Assembly: GCA_964464965.1 (NCBI GenBank)
Contig: CAYXHM010000004.1
Coordinates: forward strand, 62,001 to 126,000
Origin: UBA5543 sp964464965
GTDB lineage: Bacteria; Bacteroidota; Bacteroidia; Chitinophagales; Chitinophagaceae
DNA: 64,000 nt
Direction: 5' to 3'
Below are positions 32,662 through 42,007 of the stretch, one piece after another (position 1 is the first letter of the stretch; each line of letters opens with the position of its first letter). Made by a program: the position numbers and the translations under genes. Under the pieces are notes generated by a model, which was not told where the DNA came from, ran no database searches, and saw only the letters and a list, made by a program, of their open reading frames with translations.

Positions 32662-34622
32662 GATTTAAAAGATTCTTCCAGCTTGCTGATAACAGCTACT
32701 GCGTCTGTGTATGTTTGGTTCATTTGTTGTGTGCCATTGCTGCGGGAGTACAGGGCTGTTTCGCAGTCTTCCATCACCCTGCCTATCTTCGCCTGCATTT
32801 CGGCGCTGATGTTTTTACTGTTCAGTGCATCCCACACGTTCTCTTTAGACAGTGATGACAATGGTATGTTCAGCTTATCGCTCAGGTACAGCCATATGGC
32901 TTTGGATATCTCTTCGTAAAACTGCCTGCGCTCATTTTTCTGTAAAAAAGCCTGCGCGGTAGATAGCCTTTTCAGTGCTACTTTATTGGCACGTTTATTT
33001 TTAAGCAGCACACTGTCTTTAGACATTTCATCTTCCCTGCGTTTCCATATCAACACACCAATAAAGGCAAAAAGCGGCAGGGCGAACAATGTCCAGTAGC
33101 CGGCTGAATGTATTAAAGGTTTGCTGTTCAGGTTCAGGTTGCCCAGTGGTTTTGTGTCAATAGGGTGAATATCTGTAAGGGTAGTGTTTCTTTTTGCTTT
33201 GGCAGAATAGTTATTGCCGGGGCTTACACGCAGTTTTACAGGCTGCGTGGTTACCGTTACATACTTACCTGTTTGCGGGTTGAAGTAGGAGAAAGTGATA
33301 CCCGGCAGGTTATAATCTCCCGGTGTGCGTGGGGTTATAGCGTAGGTTATGGTCTTAGAACCGCTGATGGTGGTGGTACGCCCTGTAATGGTATCTACCA
33401 CAATAGGGTCGTAAGCAACCAGCCCGTTAGGTAGTTTCAGTACAGGGGCTTCTATCAGTTTTATATTGCCACTACCGTTGATGACCAGTTTCAGATTGGC
33501 AACATCGTCTGTAGTAATGTCTGTTTTATCTATGCTGCCTGTTACAGTGAAGCTTCCCACCGCATTGGTGAATGATTCAGGCTTGCCGGCTTCGGGCAAT
33601 GCCTCTACCAGTATCTTTACCGGCTGGCTTTTCAGTTTCACTTTTACATCCTGGTAAGATGTCCTGCCAAAAAACTCATCGGCAAAAGGGTCATCCATAA
33701 AAAAGCTGTTGAAGAACGGGTCGTCGGCAAACGGGTCACGTTGTTTGCTCTTCTGCATGATGCGCGCCACACCTTCAGCTTCGGCAGGGTCCAGTTCCAG
33801 CGTACCCGTCTGCTGCGGAAACAAGGCTGACTTCTTCAGGGTAAATACCTGGTAGCGTTGCCCGTTCACTACTTCTTCCACAGGGGTTACTTTGCCTTTG
33901 GGCAGGTCAAAATCCTGTGTCCAGAAGCCATTCAGTGTAGGTAGTTTAGATATGTTCACGTTCATGGGCAGGCGCGCATACAGCTTATAAGATGCTGTTA
34001 TCTGTTCGCCCACGTGTACCTTGTTTTTATCCACTACTACTTTTATAAACAGGTCTTTGTCAATGTTTACCTTCGTATTTGCCGGTTCCGGCTGCTGTTG
34101 CCTTTGCTGGCGTTGCTGCATCATCTGCTGCTGCCTCTGTCTTATGGCTTCAAACGGGTCATCGTTAAACGGGTCGTAGCTGCGTTGCCTCTGCTGTTGT
34201 GCCAGGCTGCCATCCACTACTTCCATAGGTACGCTGTTCGACTGGTAGGTCTGCCCTTTATCATCTGTGGCTATAGCAGCGGGTATGGTTAGTTTGCCTT
34301 TTTTCTTAGGTTGCAGTACATAAGTAATGGTCAGGCTCTGAGATTGGGTCATCCTGCCGTTTATATAAGTAGTACTGGAGCCCTGGCTCTGGTACGGGCC
34401 ACCCACTATATGGAAGTCTCGGGTTATTTCCGGCTTCGGGCTTAGTGTCTGTACATTGGGCAGGTCTTTTATGGTGTACTGTACCTGTACCTGGTCCTGA
34501 ATGCCCATTTTATTTGCCCCCGCTACGGCAGAAAATACCACTTCCTGCGCACGCAATAAACCGCCACCTGCCAGTAGCAGGATGACGAGAAGGTATATAC
34601 TGGTGTATCTGTTTGCTTTCAT
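32658..34622 (-). CDS. batD: BatD family protein
   Basis: A 654-residue membrane-anchored periplasmic protein: signal peptide (LLVILLLAGGGLLRAQ), several beta-rich domains, a Q-rich segment (QRQQQMMQQRQQRQQQ) and a C-terminal helix (FALPLFAFIGVLIW). It is known in Bacteroides as part of the Bat (aerotolerance) cluster with batA-C. The usual MoxR, DUF58, batA, batB and batC genes are not directly upstream here; an SDR gene is. Molecular activity unknown. Confidence 0.9.
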   Translation of the reverse strand: MKANRYTSIYLLVILLLAGGGLLRAQEVVFSAVAGANKMGIQDQVQVQYTIKDLPNVQTLSPKPEITRDFHIVGGPYQSQGSSTTYINGRMTQSQSLTITYVLQPKKKGKLTIPAAIATDDKGQTYQSNSVPMEVVDGSLAQQQRQRSYDPFNDDPFEAIRQRQQQMMQQRQQRQQQPEPANTKVNIDKDLFIKVVVDKNKVHVGEQITASYKLYARLPMNVNISKLPTLNGFWTQDFDLPKGKVTPVEEVVNGQRYQVFTLKKSALFPQQTGTLELDPAEAEGVARIMQKSKQRDPFADDPFFNSFFMDDPFADEFFGRTSYQDVKVKLKSQPVKILVEALPEAGKPESFTNAVGSFTVTGSIDKTDITTDDVANLKLVINGSGNIKLIEAPVLKLPNGLVAYDPIVVDTITGRTTTISGSKTITYAITPRTPGDYNLPGITFSYFNPQTGKYVTVTTQPVKLRVSPGNNYSAKAKRNTTLTDIHPIDTKPLGNLNLNSKPLIHSAGYWTLFALPLFAFIGVLIWKRREDEMSKDSVLLKNKRANKVALKRLSTAQAFLQKNERRQFYEEISKAIWLYLSDKLNIPLSSLSKENVWDALNSKNISAEMQAKIGRVMEDCETALYSRSNGTQQMNQTYTDAVAVISKLEESFKS

Positions 34623-34697
34623 TTTTTGCAGGTCACAAAATTAAAATTTCCTCATGCGGATATGTGTTGGCAATCGGTTAAAGCCCTGTTAAAAAAC

Positions 34698-35402
34698 TCA
34701 CAAATCGCCTTTTGCAGGGCGTATTACTATGGTTTCAACATTGGCCTGTGCTGATAGTATATAAGATGCCCATACCATTTCTGCTATGTCCGCCGCTTCC
34801 ATCAGGCGGTTGTTGGCTATCTGAGCCCCCTCCCAACTACGGCTGAAAGTGGCACCAGGGCATATGGCCGTCACCCTTATATTTTCTTCTTTCAACTCTT
34901 CACGCAGGTTTTCTGAAAATCCCAGCAATGCGTATTTCGTCATGCTGTATGCACCGCCATTGGGGTAGGCCTTCAGGCTGGCTACCGAGCAGATGTTGAA
35001 GATATGCCCCTTGCCATTTTTAGTTATATTATCAATGACGCTTCTTGTAAGGTGGTAGGCGCTATACAGGTTCACTTTCATCAGTGTTTCCAGGTGGCCA
35101 TCGGGTTCTTCCATCAGCTTGCCCGGGAAGAACAGCCCTGCATTGTTCACCAGTATATCTATGGTGTCAAATGCAGTAGTTGCATATTCTGCAAACTGCC
35201 GCACCTCCTCCTTGTCAGACAGGTCGGCTTTGTAGGTAAGTATGTTTGCTGCAGGGTATTGCGCCGTCCACGTATCCTGTACTTTATCCAGGTCTGACTG
35301 TGTGCGTGCGCATACAGCTATAGAAAATCCCTGTGAGAGCAGCTTCTCCGCAATGGCCTTACCTATACCTTGTGTAGCGCCTGTTATTATAGCATTGGGC
35401 AT
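34698..35402 (-). CDS. Short-chain dehydrogenase/reductase
   Basis: A 234-residue Rossmann-fold NAD(P)-dependent oxidoreductase. TGATQGIGKA binds the cofactor, NNAG is the structural motif, and S in NICSVAS with YSMTK (Y-x-x-x-K) completes the catalytic residues. Substrate unknown; close to 3-oxoacyl-ACP reductases by overall layout. It is divergent from the Dph6-like gene at 35459. Confidence 0.93.
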   Translation of the reverse strand: MPNAIITGATQGIGKAIAEKLLSQGFSIAVCARTQSDLDKVQDTWTAQYPAANILTYKADLSDKEEVRQFAEYATTAFDTIDILVNNAGLFFPGKLMEEPDGHLETLMKVNLYSAYHLTRSVIDNITKNGKGHIFNICSVASLKAYPNGGAYSMTKYALLGFSENLREELKEENIRVTAICPGATFSRSWEGAQIANNRLMEAADIAEMVWASYILSAQANVETIVIRPAKGDL

Positions 35403-35458
35403 AATTTCAAATAATTTTATTCCTTAGCTTCAGCACAATTTATTTCATTTGCAGGCAA

Positions 35459-36172
35459 ATGCACCAACAATTATACAATAACAAACTGAAAACTATACTT
35501 AACTGGAGTTCCGGCAAAGATGCCGCTTTATCTTATTACCTGCTGCAACAAAGTGGTGAATATGAAGTGAGCACACTGCTGACTACCATAAATAAGGAGC
35601 AGGACAGGGTAGTAATGCACGGCGTGAGGGAACAGTTGCTGGATATGCAGGCAGAAAGAATGGGCTTGCCCCTGCATAAAGTTTACCTGCCACCTGCGCC
35701 CGACAATGAAAACTACAACAGGATGATGGCCGGTACACTGGAAGATTTCAAAGCACAGGGCATCACCACATCTGCCTATGGCGATATACACCTGCAGGAC
35801 TTAAAAGAATACCGTGAGCAACAACTTGCAACCGCAGGCTTTAGAGGTATATTCCCGTTATGGGGCATGGGCAGTGCAGCGGTTGTAAAAAGCATAATAG
35901 ACACCGGGATTGAAGCGGTGATTATTTGTGTTAATGGCAATTTCTTAGGTAAAGAGTTCCTGGGCAGGAAAATAGATGCAGGTTTATTGGCTGATTTACC
36001 TGCGAATGTTGACCCCTGTGGTGAATATGGCGAATTTCACACATTTGTATATAATGCACCGTACTTCAGTGCTCCCATAACCCTGCAATACAGGGATATA
36101 GTGCACAAAACATACGACGGGCAGGAAGCAGGGCAGGGGTTTTACTTTATGGATATACAGGCAGGAGCATAA
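35459..36172 (+). CDS. Dph6-like ATP-pyrophosphatase (adenine nucleotide alpha-hydrolase)
   Basis: A 237-residue N-type ATP-PPase (DUF71). SSGKDAAL is the P-loop, with MHGVREQLLDMQAERMGL, AYGDIHLQDLKEYREQQLATAGFRGIFPLWG and YGEFHTFVYNAP as family blocks. In eukaryotes this fold makes diphthamide amidation (DPH6); bacterial members are uncharacterised, since bacteria lack diphthamide. ATG start 20 bases after a near-consensus promoter (TTTCATTTG). Confidence 0.9.
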   Translation: MHQQLYNNKLKTILNWSSGKDAALSYYLLQQSGEYEVSTLLTTINKEQDRVVMHGVREQLLDMQAERMGLPLHKVYLPPAPDNENYNRMMAGTLEDFKAQGITTSAYGDIHLQDLKEYREQQLATAGFRGIFPLWGMGSAAVVKSIIDTGIEAVIICVNGNFLGKEFLGRKIDAGLLADLPANVDPCGEYGEFHTFVYNAPYFSAPITLQYRDIVHKTYDGQEAGQGFYFMDIQAGA

Positions 36173-36229
36173 ACTACTGTAATTGACCGCGTGGCCTGTT
36201 TTTTATTCATACAGGTGGTTTTCTTTTTT

Positions 36230-36237
36230 TACCTTTG
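36230..36237 (+). promoter_or_regulatory. Promoter of the DUF3467-guaA operon, -7 element
   Basis: TACCTTTG, a perfect TAnnTTTG, 20 bases before the ATG at 36257. Confidence 0.65.
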
Positions 36238-36256
36238 CGCCTTAATTAGTTACAAG

Positions 36257-36571
36257 ATGCAAGAAGGACAGCCACAGGAGCAACAACTGAATATTGAATT
36301 GACCGAAGATATGTCTGACGGTGTATATTCTAACCTGGTCATCATTACACATTCTTTTGCGGAATTCGTGTTTGACTTTGTGAACGTAATGCCTAATGTG
36401 CCTAAGGCCAAAGTAAAAGCAAGAGTGGTAATGACACCACAACATGCCAAAAGGCTGATGCACGCCCTTGTAGAAAATGTAAAACGCTTTGAAGCACAGA
36501 ACGGTGTGATACAGGAGCAGGAGCAGGTGAACATACCTTTTAATTTTGGCGGCACTACAGGCCAGGCTTAA
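36257..36571 (+). CDS. DUF3467 family protein
   Basis: A 104-residue protein of DUF3467, common in Bacteroidota. GVYSNLVIITHSFAEFVFDFVNVMPNVPKAKVKARVVMTPQHAKRLMHALVENVKRFE is the family core. I take the ATG at 36257 rather than the longer frame from 36191, because a perfect promoter element lies inside the extension. Function unknown. It precedes guaA by 15 bases, so they share a transcript. Confidence 0.88.
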   Translation: MQEGQPQEQQLNIELTEDMSDGVYSNLVIITHSFAEFVFDFVNVMPNVPKAKVKARVVMTPQHAKRLMHALVENVKRFEAQNGVIQEQEQVNIPFNFGGTTGQA

Positions 36572-36586
36572 TTTATTATAATTTAC

Positions 36587-38125
36587 ATGAACGAAAAGAT
36601 ACTTATTCTTGACTTTGGTTCGCAATACACGCAACTGATAGCCAGGAGCGTACGCGAGCTTAATATCTATTGCGAGATACAACCTTGTACCAAACCAATA
36701 GAATACAGTGACAACCTGAAAGGTGTTATCCTTTCGGGGAGCCCATTTTCGGTAAACGATGCTAATGCCCCCAAGCCGGATATTAAAGCCATAGCAGACA
36801 AACTGCCTGTACTGGCTGTATGCTACGGGGCGCAGTTGCTGGCACAGCAGGCGGGTGGTGTTGTAGGCAAATCTACCCACAGGGAATATGGTCGTGCTCA
36901 TCTTAAGGATTTGGTTAACAACGAGTTGCTGGCAACTATATCAAGCGGTTCGCAGGTATGGATGAGCCATAGCGATACTATAAAAGAACTGCCTGAAGGC
37001 TTTAATCTAATTGCTGCTACCGAGTCTATACCGGTGGCTGCATTCACCTCGGCAGACGGATATGCTAAGAATAAAGTATATGCTATACAGTTTCACCCTG
37101 AGGTGACACATAGCACCGATGGCAGGCAATTACTGAAAAACTTTACTGTAGATATATGTGGTTGCAGTTGCGACTGGACACCTGCCGCTTTTATACACGA
37201 AACTGTTGCCCGTATTAAAGAGCAGGTAGGTGATGGTAAGGTAGTGATGGCTTTAAGTGGCGGTGTTGATTCAACCGTAGCCGCTACACTGGTACACAAA
37301 GCCATAGGCGATAACCTGTATTGCATATTTGTAGATAACGGCTTATTGCGTAAAAATGAATTTCAGCAAGTGCTGGACGGCTACAAGCATCTGGGCCTGA
37401 ATACAAAAGGTATAGATGCCCGCAAGCGTTTTTACGATGCTATGGCCGGTGTGTCTGACCCTGAAGGTAAAAGAAAGATCATTGGTGGTATGTTTATAGA
37501 TGTGTTCAGCGATGAAGCTACACATATCAAAGACGTAAAATTCCTGGGGCAGGGTACTATATATCCTGATGTGATAGAATCAGTTTCTGTTCACGGCCCG
37601 TCTGTTACCATCAAGTCTCACCACAACGTAGGCGGCCTGCCTGAAAAAATGCACATGCAACTGGTAGAGCCATTGCGTTACCTGTTTAAAGATGAGGTAA
37701 GGAAAATAGGCCGCGAACTGGGTATTGATGATATATTCCTGCAAAGGCACCCATTCCCCGGTCCGGGACTGGGCATACGCATATTGGGCGAAGTGACTGA
37801 GGAAAAAGTAAACATGCTGCAGGAAGCGGATGATATTTATATACAAGCCCTGCGCGATTCAGGACTTTACTCACAGGTGTGGCAGGCCGGCACGATATTG
37901 TTGCCTGTACAGAGTGTAGGGGTGATGGGCGACGAGCGTACTTATGAATTTACCGTTGCGCTTCGTGCGGTAACATCGGTGGATGGTATGACAGCCGATT
38001 GGGCGCATTTGCCTTACGAGTTCCTGGCAAAGGTGTCTAACGATATAATAAACAGGGTAAAAGGTATCAACAGGGTGGTGTATGACATCAGTTCAAAACC
38101 CCCTGCAACTATAGAATGGGAATAG
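36587..38125 (+). CDS. guaA: GMP synthase (glutamine-hydrolysing)
   Basis: A 512-residue enzyme converting XMP to GMP with glutamine as amide donor. The glutaminase domain has the nucleophile in VCYGAQLLAQQAGG (C in place of the usual GxCxG context, with H and E in FHPEV). The ATP-PPase domain has the SGGVDSTVAA P-loop and the dimerisation domain ends in KPPATIEWE, the universal C-terminus. Length is standard. Confidence 0.98.
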   Translation: MNEKILILDFGSQYTQLIARSVRELNIYCEIQPCTKPIEYSDNLKGVILSGSPFSVNDANAPKPDIKAIADKLPVLAVCYGAQLLAQQAGGVVGKSTHREYGRAHLKDLVNNELLATISSGSQVWMSHSDTIKELPEGFNLIAATESIPVAAFTSADGYAKNKVYAIQFHPEVTHSTDGRQLLKNFTVDICGCSCDWTPAAFIHETVARIKEQVGDGKVVMALSGGVDSTVAATLVHKAIGDNLYCIFVDNGLLRKNEFQQVLDGYKHLGLNTKGIDARKRFYDAMAGVSDPEGKRKIIGGMFIDVFSDEATHIKDVKFLGQGTIYPDVIESVSVHGPSVTIKSHHNVGGLPEKMHMQLVEPLRYLFKDEVRKIGRELGIDDIFLQRHPFPGPGLGIRILGEVTEEKVNMLQEADDIYIQALRDSGLYSQVWQAGTILLPVQSVGVMGDERTYEFTVALRAVTSVDGMTADWAHLPYEFLAKVSNDIINRVKGINRVVYDISSKPPATIEWE

Positions 38126-38142
38126 GCTATAAACAAGGCATT

Positions 38143-39471
38143 ATGATAAATCGTGTACTGATAGTTGTTGCTTTAGGGTTGCTGCTTTGCTGCTACGGCA
38201 ACGATGCAGATGCGCAAAGCCGCAGGGAAAGGAAAAGAGAAGAAAAAAGACGCGAGGCCATCAGGAATTACTACAAGAATAATCCACAGCTGCAAAACAA
38301 ACAGGGTACAAAAGCAACAGATAAAACTACGGCCAAACCTAAGCCTGCAGCTCCTAAGAAAGAGTTTGATTTCCCTAAGACGGAAATGAAAGACCGCTAC
38401 AGGATAGATGTATTGGCGCCGCTATACCTTGCAGAACTGGTGCAGGATGGTAAAACAGTAAATAAAGGTCGCCTGCCGGATAAGGTACAGAATACCCTGA
38501 AGTTTTATGAGGGTATGCTGATAGCTGCAGATACCCTGAAAAAGCTGGGCTATAAGCTGGATGTCTTCGTTTACGATGTAGCTGATGAATTAGAATCGCC
38601 CCTTACATTGGTAAACACAGATGCTTTTGCGGGGTCAGACCTGATACTTGGTTTACTTTCTTCCAACGATTTTCCTACTGTTGCAAATTATTCACGCAAA
38701 CATCATGTGAACTTTGTATCCGCATTATCACCGTCTAACCAGGGTATCTCAGATAATCCATATTTCACATTATTACAGCCCACTTTAGAAACACACTGTA
38801 ATGCTGTAGAAGAGTTCCTGCACAGGAAACATGGCAATATTAACCCCGTGATGCTGTATCGCAGCAGGGTAACGGTTGACAGTATTGCTTATGCATACTT
38901 CACTTCGGGCAACACTTTTGAATATAAGCCTGTATTGTGCGACACGATACCTTCGCGCGAGCAACTGATGCCATTGTTGCATAAAGACAGTAAAAATGTT
39001 TTCGTAATGCCCATATTAAGCGATAAATACGCTGAAAGCATTTTAAGCAACCTGTATAAATGGTTTCCCGACTACGACTTTGAAGTGTGGGGTATGCCAT
39101 CGTGGGATAATATGGCCAGCCTGAAAAAAGCAGATGCTTACCCCAATATAGTGGTATATTTTACCAGTCCTTTTTATTTCGACCATACAACAGCTTCTGG
39201 CCGTATTGTAGCAGATGCTTACAAGGCAAAATACGGTACACGTGCAGATAATATGGTGTTCAGGGGTTATGAAACTATGATGTGGTATGCCTACCTGCTG
39301 AAAAAATACGGTAACATTTTCAATACCCAGCTGTGGGATAACGGTGGCGCACCTTTTACCCGTTTTAATATAAAGCTGGTAAAGGACAAAGACGGACAGT
39401 TGATGTACAATGAAAATAAACACTTGTACCTGTACCGCTATCATAGCAGCTCCTACATGGTAGAGCAATAA
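38143..39471 (+). CDS. Periplasmic-binding-protein-like secreted protein
   Basis: About 442 residues. A signal peptide (INRVLIVVALGLLLCCYGNDADAQS) is followed by a lysine/arginine-rich linker (RRERKREEKRREAIRNYYKNNPQ) and a two-lobed ligand-binding domain: RIDVLAPLYLAEL, GSDLILGLLSSNDFPTVANYSRKHHVNFVSALSP, DYDFEVWGMPSWDNM. It resembles type 1 periplasmic binding proteins (Peripla_BP_6) that often lie after guaA in Bacteroidota. No ABC transporter genes are here, so a sensing or structural role is as likely. I use the ATG at 38143, after the guaA stop. Confidence 0.75.
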   Translation: MINRVLIVVALGLLLCCYGNDADAQSRRERKREEKRREAIRNYYKNNPQLQNKQGTKATDKTTAKPKPAAPKKEFDFPKTEMKDRYRIDVLAPLYLAELVQDGKTVNKGRLPDKVQNTLKFYEGMLIAADTLKKLGYKLDVFVYDVADELESPLTLVNTDAFAGSDLILGLLSSNDFPTVANYSRKHHVNFVSALSPSNQGISDNPYFTLLQPTLETHCNAVEEFLHRKHGNINPVMLYRSRVTVDSIAYAYFTSGNTFEYKPVLCDTIPSREQLMPLLHKDSKNVFVMPILSDKYAESILSNLYKWFPDYDFEVWGMPSWDNMASLKKADAYPNIVVYFTSPFYFDHTTASGRIVADAYKAKYGTRADNMVFRGYETMMWYAYLLKKYGNIFNTQLWDNGGAPFTRFNIKLVKDKDGQLMYNENKHLYLYRYHSSSYMVEQ

Positions 39472-39481
39472 AAAAAGTGCA

Positions 39482-40675
39482 CTAATTTTTTGATGTGGGT
39501 GTCGCGGCGTCCTTTAGCTTGGTACTGGTGATGGGTAGTTCTTTTGTATTGCCCCTACGCTCGTTATTATCTTGCGAACCATTGGAGCGCCTGGCGATTT
39601 TTGCCAGCTTGTTTTTCCGCATATAGTATAATATCCCGTACAGGCTCATGGATATTACAAGTATGCACAATATGGAAATGTTCGGGTTTAAATCCTGTGT
39701 AAGCAATGATACGGTAATGATAAGGATGTTGGCAGTGATGAGCACGGCTACCGTATTGGTATGTGTAAAACCCATATCCAGCATGTAGTGATGCAGGTGT
39801 GTACGGTCTGCTTTAAACGGTGACATTCCTTTTGATAACCTGGTGGTAAAAACACGGAATGTATCAAAAACAGGTACGAATAATACTGACAAGCCTATAA
39901 CCAGCGTACCCTGCGGAGAATGTATAAACGCCGCATAGGGTGCCTCCGGGTTGAAGGAGTTGACAGACATGATACACAACAGGGAAATAATAAAACCTAT
40001 CAGCAGAGACCCTGTATCCCCCATGAAAATTTTAGCCGGTGAAATATTATACCTGAGAAAGCCAACTATGCCGCCCAGCAGGCAAAAGGACAAACATGCC
40101 GCACCCGGGTGCCCAAAACCCGCCAGGGTAATACCCAGCAACAGCGTGGACAGTACGCCTATAGACCCGGCAAGGCCGTCTATACCATCTACCAGGTTAA
40201 AGGCATTGGTAACGAATATTACCCCTACTATACTGAATGTAGTGCTCCACCAATAAGGCAGGTCTCCATACACACCTAATATGCCATGCAATGATTTAAG
40301 ACGGATGTCTGCAATGCATACTACAATAAATGCGGCCACAAACTGTGTCAGGAATTTTTTTGACGGGCTTAATGAAATAAGGTCGTCTGCAATACCTACA
40401 AGGAAAAGTAAGAGAGAAGCTGCAATGATAAAATTCCATTTAAGGAACGCATCAGGAGATATAAACAAACAGGCAGTAGTAATAAACCCGAAGAAGATAC
40501 CGATGCCGCCCAGGTTAGGAATTACACGCAGGTGTATCTTCCTGTCGCCATCGGGTGTATCGTACAGGCGTTTTTTCGTAGCTACCAGCATTATTTGTGG
40601 TATGGAAACAATGCTGATTATCAGCGCGCTGATAAAACACAGAAAGTATAAAAGATGCGATGGCAATTGATTCAT
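39482..40675 (-). CDS. MraY/WecA-like polyprenyl-phosphate sugar-1-phosphate transferase
   Basis: A 397-residue multi-helix enzyme of glycosyltransferase family 4 that transfers a sugar-1-phosphate to undecaprenyl phosphate. The signature is VGIADDLISLSPSKKFLTQ, FNLVDGIDGLAGS, FMGDTGSLLIGF and HLHHYMLDMGF, the last being the WecA-type HIHH-like motif. It probably primes O-antigen or another surface glycan. Ten hydrophobic stretches are visible. It follows the WecB-like gene 120 bases downstream on the same strand. Confidence 0.9.
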   Translation of the reverse strand: MNQLPSHLLYFLCFISALIISIVSIPQIMLVATKKRLYDTPDGDRKIHLRVIPNLGGIGIFFGFITTACLFISPDAFLKWNFIIAASLLLFLVGIADDLISLSPSKKFLTQFVAAFIVVCIADIRLKSLHGILGVYGDLPYWWSTTFSIVGVIFVTNAFNLVDGIDGLAGSIGVLSTLLLGITLAGFGHPGAACLSFCLLGGIVGFLRYNISPAKIFMGDTGSLLIGFIISLLCIMSVNSFNPEAPYAAFIHSPQGTLVIGLSVLFVPVFDTFRVFTTRLSKGMSPFKADRTHLHHYMLDMGFTHTNTVAVLITANILIITVSLLTQDLNPNISILCILVISMSLYGILYYMRKNKLAKIARRSNGSQDNNERRGNTKELPITSTKLKDAATPTSKN

Positions 40676-40795
40676 ATCGCAATAATGATATGTATATTTA
40701 GGTGATAAAGTTAGAATATTATTATTGGGAATTATAATTATAGGAGGTTATTTAGCTGTTAACCATTACAGGCTGCTTACCGCACCTGTCTGAAG

Positions 40796-41875
40796 TCAGG
40801 ATAGTTTGCGCAATACTGCTATAATTCTTTCAGCAGATTTCCCGTCCCAGAAGTAGGGGATACGCCCTTTTTTCCACTCACCATTAAATAATTTATGAAA
40901 AGCAGCCGTAATTGTTTCAGTTTGCATACCTACAATTTCATTGAAGCCCCCGGTATAAGTGTCGTACCTGGCTATGCTTTTCAATAATGTCATGCAGGGT
41001 ACCTGCATGATTGTTGTTTCATCCTGCAGTTGCTCCGTATCTGTAATAGTTACCTTGGAGTGTTTTGCCAGGTAGTATAATGCAGTTGTATCGGGCAGGT
41101 TTACTATGTGCAGGTTCGGGGCCTTTATGCCTATCGTATTCAATGTTTTAGAGGAAACGGGGTTGGCGGGTATAATTATGGGCAGGTTTTTAGATAGTCT
41201 TATGATGGTCAGCAACAGGTTTTTCAACCGTGAAGGGCTGCCTGCTACCAAAGGATGTTCAAGTTGTAATAAAATATAGCGTTGGGGTTGCAGGTGCAAC
41301 AGGTCCCAAAAGCCGGGTGGATTTATACCTGGCATGGCTGTATGCAGGAAGTCTGCAATAGGGTTGCCTACAAAAAACACATAATCGTCGGCTACACCTT
41401 CATTACGCATATTTTCCCCGGACGATTGGGATATCGTGAAATGATAATCGGTTATTGAGTCTATTATTCTCCTGTTTATCTCATCTTCGGCGTTGCGGTG
41501 GTAGCTGCGTATGCCAGAGCCAATGTGTGCAATGCGCAGGTCCGGCATTTTTGATGCAGCCAGTGTACAAGCCATAGCGCCGGTGCTGTGCCCGAATATC
41601 ATTACTATTTCAGGCATTGCAGTTGCCAGCAGCTTTTCGTACCGAACCATTACAGCGGCCGTAAGCATAGCCGGGCTTTCTTCCGTGGCGTCTAAAAATA
41701 TATTTGGCGCGGGTACATGTGCGTCGTGTTCCTGGTCAGGGTCGTTTTTGGTATGGGTATATATCAGCCTGTACCCGATGTCGGCACCGCTATCCTGCTC
41801 TTTTTGCAGTGCGGCCAGCACAGGTGCTACCTTATATAAATCCGGCTTATTACCTGCTATTAGGTCTATCAGCAT
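40796..41875 (-). CDS. WecB-like UDP-GlcNAc 2-epimerase fold protein, catalytic residues altered
   Basis: A 359-residue GT-B-fold protein related to UDP-GlcNAc 2-epimerase: GNKPDLYKVAPVL at the start, AHIGSGIRSYHRNAEDEINRRIIDSITDYHF and VGNPIADF align with family blocks. But in WecB the corresponding motifs are GDT(T) and HxEAGLRS; here they read GHST and HIGSGIRS, so the acidic residues equivalent to D95 and E117 are missing, and the HRREN block is replaced by LEHPLVAG. It may be inactive or use another substrate. Next to the MraY/WecA-like gene, in glycan synthesis context. Confidence 0.7.
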   Translation of the reverse strand: MLIDLIAGNKPDLYKVAPVLAALQKEQDSGADIGYRLIYTHTKNDPDQEHDAHVPAPNIFLDATEESPAMLTAAVMVRYEKLLATAMPEIVMIFGHSTGAMACTLAASKMPDLRIAHIGSGIRSYHRNAEDEINRRIIDSITDYHFTISQSSGENMRNEGVADDYVFFVGNPIADFLHTAMPGINPPGFWDLLHLQPQRYILLQLEHPLVAGSPSRLKNLLLTIIRLSKNLPIIIPANPVSSKTLNTIGIKAPNLHIVNLPDTTALYYLAKHSKVTITDTEQLQDETTIMQVPCMTLLKSIARYDTYTGGFNEIVGMQTETITAAFHKLFNGEWKKGRIPYFWDGKSAERIIAVLRKLS

Positions 41876-42007
41876 ACATGTTGTTCTCTTTGCTTTTACT
41901 ATCTGCCGTTTTTACGGGCATTTGCAATGATTCCCTTCCAAAAGTAAATATAGCATACATCGTTTTAGCTATACACATAAATAAAGGTTATCCACGAATG
42001 TTAATAT

